A stretch of DNA of 64,000 nt, taken from Nymphaea colorata (taxonomy: Eukaryota; Streptophyta; Magnoliopsida; Nymphaeales; Nymphaeaceae). The stretch's first letter is position 1. The number at the start of each line of letters is the position of its first letter. Shown piece after piece: positions 25,763 through 38,004 of this stretch. The notes under the pieces were generated by a model. The model was not told the origin of the DNA and ran no database searches. It saw nothing but the letters and a program-made list of their open reading frames with translations. The position numbers were made by a program, and so were the translations under genes. Location of the stretch: NCBI RefSeq assembly GCF_008831285.2, contig NC_045140.1:11528505-11592504 (forward strand), given 5' to 3'.

Positions 25763-28700
25763 CCCCCTCTTCCCTTATTTTTGGGAGATGTGTTTTTGTT
25801 ATTCCATGTTACAAGGTTTCTTTATTAGGTTCTGTTTAAAACTATACCCGATTCTTTATGTTGGTTTGTTGATTTATTTAGAACTAAGAGATATGTGCTT
25901 CATATTTGAGCCTGCATATGTGTCTTCTTGGTACCTTCAACATAATCTTTATCAGTTCTTTTGTTTATTTGAATCAGAAATAGACAGAAGTTGTTTTCTG
26001 TTTGTTTATTTGATAAATCAGATATCCTTGTATGTGTTCTAGAATTTGGGTTGGATTGCTGCAGCATCTGCTTCTTATAGCCTAGATTTAAATATCAATG
26101 ATATAGATAGTATTCCACACAAAGTGAATCTAAATGGTAATAGTCAAATGAATATATAATGCAAACTACAGCACATGATAAGGAGTTCAGCTTTTGTGTT
26201 TGAATTGCTTGTAGCAGAAGGTGAAAAGCAGGAAGGAGGAATATATACAATTTGATAGCTAAATTGCTTCTTTCAGTGTTTCTATCTTATTTTCCCTTCT
26301 GGGTGCTGATTCTAATAATACAAAGCAAGACGATTAGTAACATGAATTTCTATGTTGTTGGTTTAGATACTTGAAAATTTGTGGAATGGTGACGAAACTT
26401 GTGAACATATTGAAGCAGATTGATCCTAGAGACCCTTTCAGGATTGAGATGACAAATTCGTTGTTGGAAAAACTGTAAGTTTGCTGAAAAAGTTTATGTT
26501 TTGTTACATGGTGCATTAATGGTCTTATTTACTTTACATTGTTCTCTTAGTTTTCTGTGTAGACAGGTAGAACTACTTTTGAAAAGTCACTAACACTTAG
26601 AGATACGTTGTCACAATTCATACCCATGCCATTGTTCATAGTTCAGTGCCTCTTGTAGTTCTTGAAGCATAAAATTTAGGCATTGCAGTATCTTAAATGA
26701 GATCTGATTGTTCAAAATGTAATTGGAAGGCCATGTGCTAGATTGCTATTTAGGTTGTGTAAACAATGAAAGTTCAATAACTAAAAAGTGGAGCCAATCC
26801 CAGCAAACAACTAAGCTGATCAAGCAGTCAGTGTCTGCTGGAACTGACATCTCCAGTAATATATTGAAGAAAAGGTACTTGGACATATAGTTGATTTATC
26901 TTGGACTTTTTAGTCCTCCATTTTGCTGCAACTGAATGAGGAAAGAATCATGTCATTGCAAGGTTTTGAAAATATTGCAAGTTGGCAATGTTAAGCGATT
27001 TAGTCAGAGACTCAGAAGACTTAGGTGGTACCCCTAGTTGGGGCCTGGCCCTAGATAGGTGCTCAGGCAGAAAGTAGTTGGCATAGAGAGAAAAAGGGTG
27101 TGAAAAAAAGGAACATAAAGAAGGAAGAAACAGGAAAATAGGAGAATGTAGGAGAAGGGGGAAATGGAAAAAGGAAGGAGGGGCAAGGCAAGGGTTTCAA
27201 CTTTTAAATAAGCACATTATTAAGAATACAAATTTGCTTTTTGTTCTTTCTCCCTAGTTGAAAATCTGATATTCAGATTCTATCTGTGAAATGCAATCTC
27301 ATGACAAACTGAACAGCTTGTTTCTCCAGGACAATTCTGAAGATATCAACGTTTAAATGAAAATAAAAATTTTAATAAAACTTATGTGGATATATAATAT
27401 ACATGTAAATAGATGTTTTCTGTTAACAAGAACATGTTGAGTTAAAAACTTGATATTTATAGGCAATCAGTTACCTAGACCTTTTTCAATTTTATTTTCA
27501 GTTTCTGAGAAATGATCGTAACTGATACTTGTGTCTATGGTTGGCCATTAATGATTCACATACATAAAAGTTGTTTAGGGTTCCATTTTGAGGGCAATAT
27601 TGGGTATGCTGTTGTTATGTTCTCTTACGCTTGTGTATCTTTTTCTGTCCCTTAAGAATGCTTGTGTATCTTTTTCTGTCCCTTAAGAATCCATCTGATA
27701 GCATTTTGATGTGTTTAAGGGTTCTTCTGTTCTTTCTTGGACTCAAAGTTTGTGAAGTTATTGTTTTACATGAAAGTTATGGATCAAATTAATTAAAATA
27801 TCTGTTTTTTTCAACATATTGTGCTAAAAGAGGAAAAATAAGGGCAAACAATAAAATGTGAAAAACTTGCAGTAGTGTAAAAAAATCTCCAACATATGAC
27901 ATTCTATTGCATTTCTTTGCATATTTTCAAATAAAAACATGTCATATATTTGTTTTTTTTTTTGTTTCTTTTAACATTTTAATAACTATTTTGAATTTTT
28001 ACCAACGCTTTCATAAGAAAATTAATGTAACACTCAAAATTTTCATATTTTTTCTTTTATTTTACATTTGTTTATTTTTGAATTCTTGATGTTTTTCTGA
28101 GCAAAACAAACCTCCCGATTGGTACCTCAGGAAAACCTATCAAGCAATATTTGTGACAATGCAACATTAAAGTGTCCTAGATCAAGCAAATGAGATTTTT
28201 TCTTTCTGTTTACCTTTGTTTGGGGATAAAATATGAATTTTTGATGAAAATATTAAAAAAATGTGCAAAGAAAAGTGCCCATGATCGGTGAATGGCAAGT
28301 GCTTGAGAGTTCAGAAGGAAGGTTGATGTTGCATTTGGACCAACATGGTCATTTCTAGTCAACAATGTGAAAACTTCTGTAACCACCTTTTCATAAACTT
28401 GGAAAGGTTCTTCCTCTGAACATCATAATTTTTGCTAATTTTATTTTCAGCTGAAAAAATTATGCAAGATAAGATTAGATGAGGTCTGTAGTGTAACAGG
28501 GTGATTAAGCTAAACATCTTTCTTGCCATTAAATGTATACTCAAAATTGGTTCATTTGTTTGTGTAAAAGCTTTTGCCCAGTCCGGATGACTATTGTGGT
28601 ACACTGATTAATGTACAAAATGCATAATCATATCACTTAAAGGTTCCTGCCTTCATCTGGGGAAAGTTTCTATCAATATTCAAGCAATATTGCTTTGTTT

Positions 28701-30320
28701 CCTGATAAAATATCATTTAGAAGCTATTTAGCTTCTAACTTAATTCTGATGATCTTTTCCATGGGAATTACAGCTATAATATGGGTGTTATACCAACCAA
28801 AAAGAGCTTGACTTTGTGCGATCATCTGTCAGTGTCTTCCTTCTGCAGGTAATTCAAACATGGACAGAATTATGTTGTTATGCACACATTTCTGTTACAC
28901 ATCTCTTAGGGCATGTTTGTTTTGGTGACGTTTAGAAGTCATGCTCTATCCTTTTCTTATTTTGTATAGCCTGTAATTTTTCTGTCCTGCGACAAGGAAT
29001 CACAAGAACCTGTTCAAATTGAGGAATCAAGGGGAAAAAACATGCCTGTACTGTTAATCTGCAACTATATGAATAACCACACAATAATTTTTGGCAGGAG
29101 AACTAATTACCAAGTGGTCATACTTTCTGTTATATTTTTTTTTCTGTCCATTTTATGTCTTCGTCCCTGAGCTACTCTGTCCTTTGCATCTCTTTGATTT
29201 GCACATAAGTTAATTTATGAAAACTACAAAATTCTTGCTCTCACTATCTTGGCATTAAGACATCTTAACATGGTCAGCTTTGCTTTTATAGTATTTGTCT
29301 CTGGTTGACCATCTGTTCTAACTTGGACTTATCAAAATCAAATCAGAGTTTGGTGGGCAGATCCCAAATAAAAAGCAAGAAATTACCTATTTAGATGTCA
29401 AGAAGTGATCTTTTGTGCGAGAGTTGCATTGTATCTGGTCTATCTTATCATTTCTTATACCAGATCATGCCAGTCCTAGATACTGAGACACGAATGGACA
29501 TTTCAGAGACAGTAAACTAAAGCGTCATTTAAAGATCTTGTCTCAGATACTCTGGAAACTCATATAATCTTTTTGGAGAAATTCATTACTGCTGCGGGAT
29601 GCGAACACTTAATGTAGTAGTAGTATTGCGTAACAAAATTATCCATTGAAACCTTAAGAACTGTGGCTAGTTAACAATTTAGTCAGATAATCATGATATA
29701 ATTAAGAATACATCTTTATAGGCATTTTCATGAAAATGCATGTATATTATTGCTTTGTGGAAATTTGTGCTAATTTGTTTGTTAATATACTCTTAGCACG
29801 TCTTTTCGAGACTGTCAATATGGGTTTCAAGTAAAACATGCCTGAAATGATATTAAACAACGATATGCCTGTAAGCTTACCCATATTCCAAGATGTTTGG
29901 TTGCAATTACTTTTTTGATTGGCAAGCTGAGGTTCGATGAGTTAGCCTGAGTATGTAAGTTTTGATCTCCTTCAGTATTAATTAAGGCTTAAATCTGACA
30001 ACTGGCCATGTGGAGGAAGCTCATGTTGGCTTTTAGGTATGAAGAACCTCCGAAAGTTTTTGTAACTCTATGCTTGGTGTATCTACAGGCGTCGGCTAGC
30101 TACAGTTTTGGTGAGATTGAAATTCGCAGAGCACCTCAAAGAAGCTATCACATACATTGAGCAAGGCCACATTCGTGTAGGCCCTGATACTGTCACAGAT
30201 CCTGCATTCCTTGTGACGAGGAATATGGAAGATTTTGTCACTTGGGTAGATTCCTCAAAGATTAAAAAGAAGATTATGCAATACAATGAAAAATTGGATG
30301 ATTATGATCTGCTAAACTGA
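25585..30320 (+). CDS. IMP3: U3 snoRNP protein IMP3, four exons
   Basis: IMP3 binds U3 snoRNA with MPP10 and IMP4 in the nucleolar small-subunit processome and helps U3 pair with pre-rRNA for 18S processing. Coding exons from GT-AG junctions: 25585-25718, 26367-26474, 28774-28848, 30089-30320; phases agree, giving 549 nt and 182 residues, the family's usual length. The N-terminus [20 protein letters not shown] is the family signature. It is followed by [20 protein letters not shown] and, from about residue 105, an S4 RNA-binding domain ([19 protein letters not shown], then [20 protein letters not shown]), and the protein ends DDYDLLN. An in-frame ATG at 25393 would add 64 mostly hydrophobic residues; I reject it because relatives start at MRKLKF and an acceptor (ggtaacag) sits just before the chosen ATG. 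No damage seen. Confidence 0.94.
25728..25767. repeat. CT microsatellite with C tract, IMP3 intron 1
   Basis: About 16 CT units followed by seven Cs begin 9 bp after the donor GT of the first coding exon. The pyrimidine run so close to a 5' splice site is unusual but leaves the donor gttaga itself untouched. Confidence 0.85.
27629..27690. repeat. 31-bp tandem duplication, IMP3 intron
   Basis: The unit gcttgtgtatctttttctgt plus 11 further bases is repeated exactly, head to tail. Confidence 0.85.
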
Positions 30321-32118
30321 GAACCACAGAAGTTGTCCGATTCACATTATTTTGTCACGCTGTTTGTATAGTTCAGGTTAGTCGGCAGAGAAAGTGGAAC
30401 TTTATTGAGAAGGTTGTTTTTTGTCGGAAGTTTGTTGAAAGGTTAGGTTGTTTTTTGTCCTTTGTTTCCATGTATTCAGTTGAGTTTCAGGAAATTCTCA
30501 AATTAAAACACTGTCTCTCTCTCTCTGAAGAAATGAAGTGCCTAAGAGAAGCCAAGATACAAATCTATTTTAGGCTTCAGTACAATTTAAGATAAAATGC
30601 CTTCTTCCCCTTCAGTTAGGTCTTCTTTCCTGACGAAAGAGCATTTATGATCTTTATCTGAACTTAGTCAGCTGTTCGTCCCTGTGCACACCGTGGTACG
30701 TCACCTCGTATGACCATACATTTCCTGTTCGCAGCATGGGCAGCATGGTTTAGTTGAAGGGTCCCCTATTCCAAGAAACAAGTATTAGGACCAGTGTTGT
30801 AAATAACGGTGTCGGTATCGTAATGAGTTTGCTCACCAATACGTAGGCTGGTGTTTGGCGGTTTATATAGTCTTATTTTTTTTTTCATTTTTTGAATTTA
30901 AAATATCAATGTTGTTAAGTGCATTGATGCGATGCGCTAAGCTTGTGAAGCGGCACGATTTATATAAGCATCAGGATAAAAAATTTAAAAAATTTCATGT
31001 ATATATAATATCCACAAAAATAATGTCAAAAATAAAAAACATCAAAAAACAAAAAAATATCTAGTAGTTGTCATTTCCATGCACGGTGGAATCAATGGCA
31101 CTTGTTGAGGATTTAAAGTTCTAAACTAGGTTACAAAGGAAGAGGATGCGGGCGTGGGTTGCTACTCAAAGTGATGTACTCCTTCCGTAACAGTACTTAA
31201 TGTTTCGTTCATGAAACCCTTTTTCTGAACCTCATGCTTATAGGAACTCAGCTCAACACAACCGTTTTTTAAACCTTGTTTTGAACTTTTTTTTAATGTT
31301 TACTTAAACCCTTTTTTTCATCCTGTTTTTCCGTTTAACCTTCTGTTTTTTTTATGTTTACTTACCATTGGACTGTCCTTTTGCGATCTACCAGTGATAT
31401 GGGTTTATTCCTTTTTATTTTCAGAATTAGTTTAAAATATTCAAGTTACTTTTATAATTGAACAATCAAAAACATAAGCAAACACAAACATGTACGAGAG
31501 ATTATGCATATTATATGCCATGTCATTAAGCAAACTAATTTAACAGCAATATCAGAACGTTAAAGCGTCACAAAAAAATTAAAGCGTTGCAAAAAAAAAA
31601 AAGGTGTCTGTGCCTGACGTATGTTGATGGGCATGCATCAGGCACAAATTGTGATGCATGCGCATCACAGGGGTCATGCGCACACATCAGGTTGACTGAG
31701 CATCACCCCCATGATACAATGCGTTCATGGGGATGATGGGATTTGATGTGCATGCATTACATCTAATAACATTGTAAAATATAGTTTAGAATATTTTAAA
31801 TTGATTTAAAAATAAAAGCATTACAAAGAGCACTGATGACAGAACGGAGGAAGACGGACAATGACAACACTTCTAGCAGTGTGGGTGTTCCTTGTGAAAG
31901 GTTATGAATTCAATCCATCTTGCTTCACATTTGCATGTTGCGGCTTGATTTAGGTTTGGCAAGAGTAGCAAACACCCGCTTAATGGATGAAAAGGCATAA
32001 CCAGTAGTTGGTGTAACCCATAGCTGCAAATTAATGCATGATAGCAACCTGCCGCTGCTATCAGCACCGCCGCTGCTGGTTCAACAACCAGTCCAAGCAG
32101 TGCAAATTGTTTTGATGA

Positions 32119-32622
32119 AGAGGATGTAAAAAGTGGGATGAAAAATCAAACAGTTTGTCTAAGCTACTACTAGGAGAATCAATCCTCCATGGCAATGATG
32201 GACAGAAGGGTCTACCAACTGGTTGGGTTGATGCAGGCTCAAGGTCTTCCAATACCCACTATAGCAGAAAGTCTTCTAGTTTGTGTACTTTTCCCCGATT
32301 AGTTTGGATCAAGAAAATGAAATTCAAACCAGACAATGTGAATTTAAGGAGACGAAAGTTACATATGCTTTCAAATAGAAAAGTTGCATATGAAATAGAC
32401 AGGGCAAGCAGAGCAGATTCCCAGTATAATACTCCTGTTAGGTCTGGATTGGTCCCAAGTGAAATTCAGACAACTAGTTCTTCTAGGACTGCAAGATTGA
32501 TTGAAAAAGGAAAAAAAGATAGGTCCTTTACTCCACTACCAAGAAAGGGGAAAAAGAAAAAGAAAAAGAAAAATTTATTTTGGAGCTTGCCCAAGAATGC
32601 GGCATCAAGTGATTATAAATAG
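32119..32622 (+). CDS. Unidentified open frame, possible gene remnant
   Basis: The frame is open for 168 codons from just after a TGA at 32116, ending DYK-stop, but has no ATG near its beginning (the first candidate start is TTG). It would therefore be an internal or last exon, or a pseudogene piece. Composition is protein-like: Ser/Arg/Lys-rich, with blocks such as FKPDNVNLRRRKLHMLSNRK, RTARLIEKGKKDRSFTPLP, and a basic KGKKKKKKK run before NLFWSLPKN. I do not recognise the family. The basic run would suit a nuclear protein. Neighbouring sequence offers no convincing partner exons. Confidence 0.3.
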   Translation, partial: RGCKKWDEKSNSLSKLLLGESILHGNDGQKGLPTGWVDAGSRSSNTHYSRKSSSLCTFPRLVWIKKMKFKPDNVNLRRRKLHMLSNRKVAYEIDRASRADSQYNTPVRSGLVPSEIQTTSSSRTARLIEKGKKDRSFTPLPRKGKKKKKKKNLFWSLPKNAASSDYK

Positions 32623-34113
32623 GACGTCTTGGTAGATCACAAAGAACTGTGACGATTACTGCTACGGAATGGTAAGAGCAGGCAGTCTGCATTCGGTAGA
32701 ATGTCAGAAACAGAGTGAAGAGATAGGCCTCATAAAACGTGCATTAAATGAAGGACACCAATGCATCCCTCTGCTCTTTAGCTTGACTCAGTAGATCCAT
32801 GGAAGTGGTCCATTCTTGTGGCTCAGCTTGAAGACTCAAGATTTGACTTGGTTCAGGGAAGTAGTGAAGAGAATTAATCTGCATTGATTTTTCTAGAGCC
32901 CACAGTGTGGCCTTTTAAGACCTGAAAGTTGAGAGTTGAGACCCCAACTTTCCATTGGCCTAAAACAGAGTTCTCACTTCGATTCAAGGTCTGAAAACTT
33001 GGTTTTTGACTGTCACCATTATTTCAATCCCATCAGAATGCTGACAGCTAACTAAAGATCCATGCTATGAATAGGACAGATAAACAAGTTATGCAAGAGA
33101 AGAAAAGCTTCATATACTTGGCTAGTGGATAGTTGACTTTAAGAAATTCAGGTTGAAGAAGGTTAAGAATTCGCAAATTGGGTATGAGTCTCCTTAGCAT
33201 GGTCTGACAAACCCCAGCTTGTTAACTAATACAGAAAGGGGCTATATGTATGAACTGAGTACAGACCAGTTTTCTATTTAACTCGCTGACCCATGACCCA
33301 ATAGTCAGCCGATCTGAGTTCGATTCATGGGTGTGTCAACTGTGCTTTAAAACGATCTTAGAAGGAGAAATGTCTTAGGCAACGACAGGCCGCAATGCTT
33401 CTGAACCTTTTACAAGATAAGCAAGTCCCATTAGGAGAGTTGCAATTTCTTGAGGACCAATGGGGAAAGGGATCCAATTACCATTTTCCCACAAAGCCAT
33501 CCAAACAAATCAATAGAACATGTAAACAGTCGGCTAGGGAAGATCAGAGAGAGACATTCTCAATGGGCGCACTAGTAAAAGAAGACATTTCTTTCCAATT
33601 GAAATGTACATCTCATCACATGGACCTGATGGCACTGAAATAGAAGGCCTTTTAAGAAGTACTTCTCCATAACCACTAGACTGCCCTCAGAACAGGCATT
33701 GGACTTAAAATCTCTGCTATTGGACCGACGAATCCATGAATGATTTTGAAGACTTTTTGGAAACCAAGAGCAATAACTGCATATTGTATCAGAGTGCCAC
33801 TTACTGATCAATAGTAATGGCACATAACTAACATGAGATGTCAGAAAGTCGTAGTTTTGGCCCACTGGCAGCTTGGGGCTCCATTGAAGATTCAGTTGGA
33901 TATGTGATTGTGCCTGCCAAACCAAATTCGGCTGGGCATGCGCACATGCCTTTTACCAAGGGCTGACTGGTATACGGATCCAGTTAGAGAAAGTGTGCAG
34001 CAATAGTGGGTTAGCAACAATCTAGATTCTTCTTGGTGAGGGACCGATGTGATGCCTATCTACCGAAGCTTGATCTGGTTCTGAATCCAAAAAACTGAAT
34101 ATGATATGGTAAT

Positions 34114-34115
<2 letters not shown>

Positions 34116-34163
<48 letters not shown>
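34116..34163. repeat. GA microsatellite
   Basis: About 23 GA units without interruption. Confidence 0.9.
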
Positions 34164-34166
<3 letters not shown>

Positions 34167-34592
34167 ACTGAAACAAGTTTTTTCTTTTGCACATAAATAT
34201 TCAATAGAAATTTAAAACAGACCAATCTGGTATGATCCACGAACTACCAAGAAATTATGCTTAAGTACAACAACACACCTGATTAAGTGAAACAGCAGAT
34301 CATGATCTGACTCATGAGTATAATATAGTAATCTCAGATATTCTTAGTCAAGGATTCAAATTCTAAAATTAGTTGTGAAGTTCGGAGGTTGGATTATATG
34401 ACCCGCCACAGTGCCTCATCTTTAAACTGTTTGTGTTTTTAGAATGCATATTTTTGAAACACGTAACTTAAGAACATTAGGCTCTTAGTATAAAAAAAAC
34501 ATGATGTGATTATAAATGATGTTCCTAAACTAGTTATCAATCAAATAAAGAACAGACTTATACCACGTTTTCTGAAACAAGGCCATTGTATT

Positions 34593-34676
34593 TTTCATAG
34601 GACTTAACTTACTATAGGTACCAAAAGGAAAGTGCCATATTTCATAGGACTTAACTTACTATAGGTACCAAAAGGA
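34593..34676. repeat. 47-bp tandem duplication at the end of the decayed retroelement
   Basis: The phrase beginning tttcataggacttaactt is repeated at a 47-bp period, first at 34593 and again at 34640. It overlaps the distorted C-terminal end of the integrase frame of the 34.6-38 kb element. Confidence 0.75.
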
Positions 34677-34981
34677 CATCGCTCAGGACGTAGGTAAACC
34701 CAAACTTGTTGACCCACTTCAAAATTGACATCTCGACAACTCCAATCAGCACGGGACTTGTAGGTTTCATAGTTCTCCTGGAGCTTCTGCTTCACTTGAC
34801 TATGGATATCACACATATATTCAATAGCATCTAGTGCCATCAGAGCATGCTCTCCAGCACATGGTACTGGGGATAAGTCAACAACATGGTTTGGGGACCG
34901 ACCATACATCACTTGAAAAGGAGACTTCCCAGTGGAATGGTTAACTGAGTTATTATATGCATACTCAGCTTGTGGTATCAC
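34604..34981 (-). pseudogene. Integrase C-terminal part (decayed element)
   Basis: Fragment of the region following the integrase core, recognised by PQAEYAYNNSVNHSTGKSPF and VMYGRSP, a common Ty3/gypsy block, then GQQVWVYLRPERCPFGTYSK. It ends early in the 47-bp tandem duplication, and no chromodomain is visible. It is separated from the core by about 60 bp of disrupted frame, so it is non-functional. Confidence 0.8.
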
Positions 34982-35042
34982 TAAGTCCCAGGATTTGGTG
35001 TTTTCTCATACATGATACCTAAGTAAGTTTTCTAAAATCCTA

Positions 35043-35345
35043 TTAACTACATTGGTTTGGCCATCGGTCTGGGGGTGTAAGACTACTAAATTGAAGTTTC
35101 GTATTAAGCAGAGACCATAGGGAACACCAGAAATGACTCAGGAACCTCGTATCTCGATTTAATGTGATTGAATGAGGAAGTCCATGAAACCGTGCCACAT
35201 TTTTGAAATAATAAGAGGCAACCAATGACGCATCTGTCGTCCTCTTGCATGGAATGAAAACGGTCATCTTCGAAAATCTGTCTACAACAACCATGATTGA
35301 ATTCACTCTACGGATCGCCTTGGGAAGTCCAACGATGAAATCCAT
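35043..35345 (-). pseudogene. Integrase catalytic core fragment
   Basis: Contains the first catalytic Asp block (MDFIVGLPKA) and the second (TLNRDTRFLSHFW), but the frame stops at about residue 100, before the catalytic Glu. Typical neighbours have ITSDRD at the second position; here it is ITLNRD. It follows the upstream frame after a stop at 35358, so the polyprotein is broken here. Confidence 0.82.
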
Positions 35346-35357
35346 AGAAACATGCTC

Positions 35358-36638
35358 TCAGGGCCTATCTAGAATAGGTAGGGGAGTATAGAAGCTATTA
35401 TTTTGACTATGCCCCTTTGCAATTTGGCAAGTACGACACCATTGAACAAACTTGATGACATCCTTCCTCATCTTGGGCCAGTAGTAGCGTTCATCTATAA
35501 AAGAATATGTCTTGTCCTGCCCAAAATACCCTGACATTCTATTACCATGGAGTTCTGCAATAAGTTGTAATCGTAATGAATATTGAGAGATACACAACTT
35601 ATTCTCACGGAAAATGTAGCCATTGTGAATGGAAAATTTAGAGTCTAGAGGTTGAGACACACTAGAACACTTAGACCAAATGTGGCTGAAGTTCGGGTCA
35701 GCATGATACATGTCCTTACAACTTTTAAATCCGACTACCTCCATAGAAATGGACATAAGTAGGTTGTTCTTTCTACTAAGGGCGTCTACAACTCTATTGA
35801 GCTTTCCTGATTGATGGCGAATGGAGAAGTTGTACTTTTGCATGAAATTAACCCACTTGATGTGACGAGCACTCATCTTCTTTTGGCGATGGAGATACTT
35901 AAGCGCTTCATGATCTGTAAACAGAACAAACTCTTTGTAGATTAAATAGTATCTCAAATATCGAAGGGCCCGTACAACAGTGTAGAACTCCAAGTCATAG
36001 GTAGAGTATTGACATTTTGCTTCACTTAGCTTCTCACTATAGAAAGCGACTGGCCTCTTGTTCTGACTAAGAACAACTCCAATTCCAACCTTGGAGGCAT
36101 CACATTCTACCTCAAATACCTTAATGAAGTCTAGTAAAGCCAATACGGGGGCATGAGTCACCCGATCCTTGATATTGCGAAAGGCATCCTCGGCCGTTTT
36201 GGTCCACTTAAAAGTCTTACCCTTGAGACACTCTGTGATAAGAGTCATAATGGTGCTAAAGTTTCTAATGAATCTGCGATAGAAAGTGGCTAGACCATGA
36301 AAGCTCCTGACATTGCTTACTCTTCTCGGCATTGGCCAATCTACGATAGCTTGCACCTTAGAGGGATCAGCCTGCACTCCTTCTGACGAAACAATGAACC
36401 TCAAGAAGACAAGGTTCAAAGTGAGGAAACTACATTTCTTGGCATTGACGAACAACTTTTCCTTACGCAAGGTCTCTAGGACTTGACGCAGGTGGCTAAG
36501 GTGACCAGAAATTGTGAGGCTAAAGTCCAGAATATCATCGAAGTACACTACAACAAATTTTCCAATGTATGGCCGAAGGACTTGCGTCATGACGCTCATG
36601 AAGGTGCATTTGACAACGCAAATGGCATAACTCACCAT
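35358..36638 (-). pseudogene. RT C-terminus, RNase H and integrase zinc finger
   Basis: The 426-residue frame starts just after a broken RT segment. RT catalytic YFDD is near residue 33 (VVVYFDDILD). RNase H follows with FEVECDASKVGIGVVLSQ, the YSEKLSEAK block, YDLEFYTVVRALRYLRYYL and LFTDHEALKYL. The integrase HHCC finger is altered: HGNRMSGYFG has Tyr where His is expected, followed by CRTCQIAKG. The frame stops after LPILDRP. The length of the frame shows that decay is moderate, but missing domains make it inactive. Confidence 0.88.
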
Positions 36639-36829
36639 TCATAGAGTCTATCTAGCGTTTTAAATGCAGTTTTCCATTCATCTCCTTCCCAAATTCTTAT
36701 ATGATGGTATCCACTTTTCAAATCAATCTTCGAGAACACTTGAGCTCCCGCTAGCATATCCAACATATAATCCAATCTTGGAATGGGGAAACGGTACTTA
36801 ATAGTGATCTTATTGATAGCCCGACTATC
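36639..36829 (-). pseudogene. RT core, frame disrupted
   Basis: The stretch between the two RT frames still reads, in shifting frame, as the RT palm (a [13 protein letters not shown] block and [11 protein letters not shown]), but contains a stop within the 'YEW-VMPF' region and a small deletion shifting the frame. Confidence 0.75.
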
Positions 36830-37282
36830 CTATCCACGCACATCCGTTTCGTGCCATCTTTCTTTGGGGGTCAGTAAAGCTGAAATTGCACACGGACTAA
36901 CACTCTTTCGAATGTGACCCTTTTGCAACAATTCATTCACTTGCCTCTGCAACTCAGCATACTCAATGGGGTTCATCTGATAAGCTAGTAAGTTGGGTAA
37001 ACTAGCACCAGGAACAAAGTCTATAGCATGTTGAATATCCCGGTTTGGTGGCAATCCTGGAGGTAGATCGTCTGACATAATGTCTTGAAACTCAGAAATG
37101 AGTGGCGCTGCATCTTTTGGAATGTCTGAAGAGATCAAAGACACGGGTTTAACAATCAAAGCATAGCAAACTCCATCTTCGTTACAATGATCCAAGAATT
37201 CTTTACGAGATCGCCCCACTAAACTGGATGGTTGTATTGGACGACCAACTTGTTGTGTTGTGGTTTCCTTAGTGGGTAGCAA
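36830..37282 (-). pseudogene. RT N-terminus fragment
   Basis: 150 codons with ISEFQDIMSDDLPPGLPP, RDIQHAIDFVPGASLPNL and QVNELLQKGHIRKSVSPCAI, the usual linker and fingers region ahead of Ty3/gypsy RT. It is preceded by a trace of the protease end (LLGRPWQYD, then a stop) near 37345. Confidence 0.85.
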
Positions 37283-37389
37283 AACAACCTTCCGGCCCTT
37301 AAACCTAAATGAGTAGGTATTCTTGTGCCCATCATGAATAGTCTTTCAATCATATTGCCAAGGTCGACCAAGAAGGATGTGACATGCAT

Positions 37390-38004
37390 TCATTGGAACA
37401 ACGTCTGCCGACTTGTGGGCAGGGATGAAGCCCTGGCTGTTGTTCCCACGTGACGAAGGGAGGAGGACACCCCAGATGGATGCAGGGGAACTCCGGTGAG
37501 GAGTCTTGAGGCTGGGTAAGGTCCGCCAACCAGCGATGGAGCTCCGGCAACACTCCCGTCAGATGTAGTTCCTGTCCCCCCCAAAATCCCAACGCCTCTC
37601 GCGACGAGTTTCTGCAACTGCTCAACTCCTTCATCTTCCAACGCAGGAAGCACCAGGTGATTTTGTGCTTTATTTTCTGTTGCCTGCCAAATAGAACAGA
37701 GCATTCCTCTGAACTCATCGAACCTTTGAGCCATGAAGTTGAGCTCCTTGGTTGCAGCAACGGGATCCTCCCTCATGTGGGCAATCTCAGAATTGTGCTT
37801 CGCCATTGTCTGTTGTAGATTTTCTTGACTTTCTTCTTCCGATTGCATGATTTCTATTGGATTTTCTTCATTTACGTTCGGTGCAAACTCTGCAACTTTT
37901 TCTTCTGTAGCAGTAGCATAGTTTGCCTTTTCCTTTGCTTCTTTTGCAGCCATGGCACGACAGGGCAGGGACGAGCCTCGCTCTGATGCTAGTTTGCACC
38001 TCAT
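37390..38004 (-). pseudogene. Gag N-terminal fragment
   Basis: 204-codon frame with a Lys/Glu-rich, coiled-coil-like start and then a Gly/Pro-rich part. Its position immediately after a primer-binding-like ctagcatcagagc (37991-37979, minus strand; compare the tRNA-iMet site tggtatcagagc) marks it as the beginning of Gag. It runs straight into the protease end, so the capsid, zinc-knuckle and most protease coding sequence have been deleted. Overlapping frame 37350-37760 is a shadow. Confidence 0.6.

Larger units (their letters stand above)
30500..34590. other. Intergenic; one unexplained open frame
   Basis: No recognised gene. A cluster of 'tgatgcatgc'-type words with dyad symmetry lies at 31,620-31,760, an unexplained 168-codon frame at 32119-32622, and a GA microsatellite at 34116-34163. 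Other short frames are not protein-like. Confidence 0.45.
34600..38004 (-). mobile_element. Decayed chromovirus-like Ty3/gypsy element
   Basis: Minus-strand remnants occur in the order Gag start (38004-37390), the very end of the protease, RT N-terminus (37282-36830), RT core (36829-36639, frame broken), RT end plus RNase H plus integrase zinc finger (36638-35358), integrase core (35345-35043) and integrase end (34981-34604). The order RT-RH-INT places it in Ty3/gypsy. The sequence style (HIRKSVSPCAI, YIGKFVVVYFDDIL, VDRFSKMTVFIPCKRTTDA) is that of plant chromoviruses of the CRM/Reina/Tekay kind. Most of Gag and protease is missing by internal deletion. No intact LTR pair was found. Confidence 0.85.

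Noticed and set aside
33395-33643. Plus-strand 82-codon frame with an ATG
   Set aside because: No recognisable motif and no splice context; probably chance.
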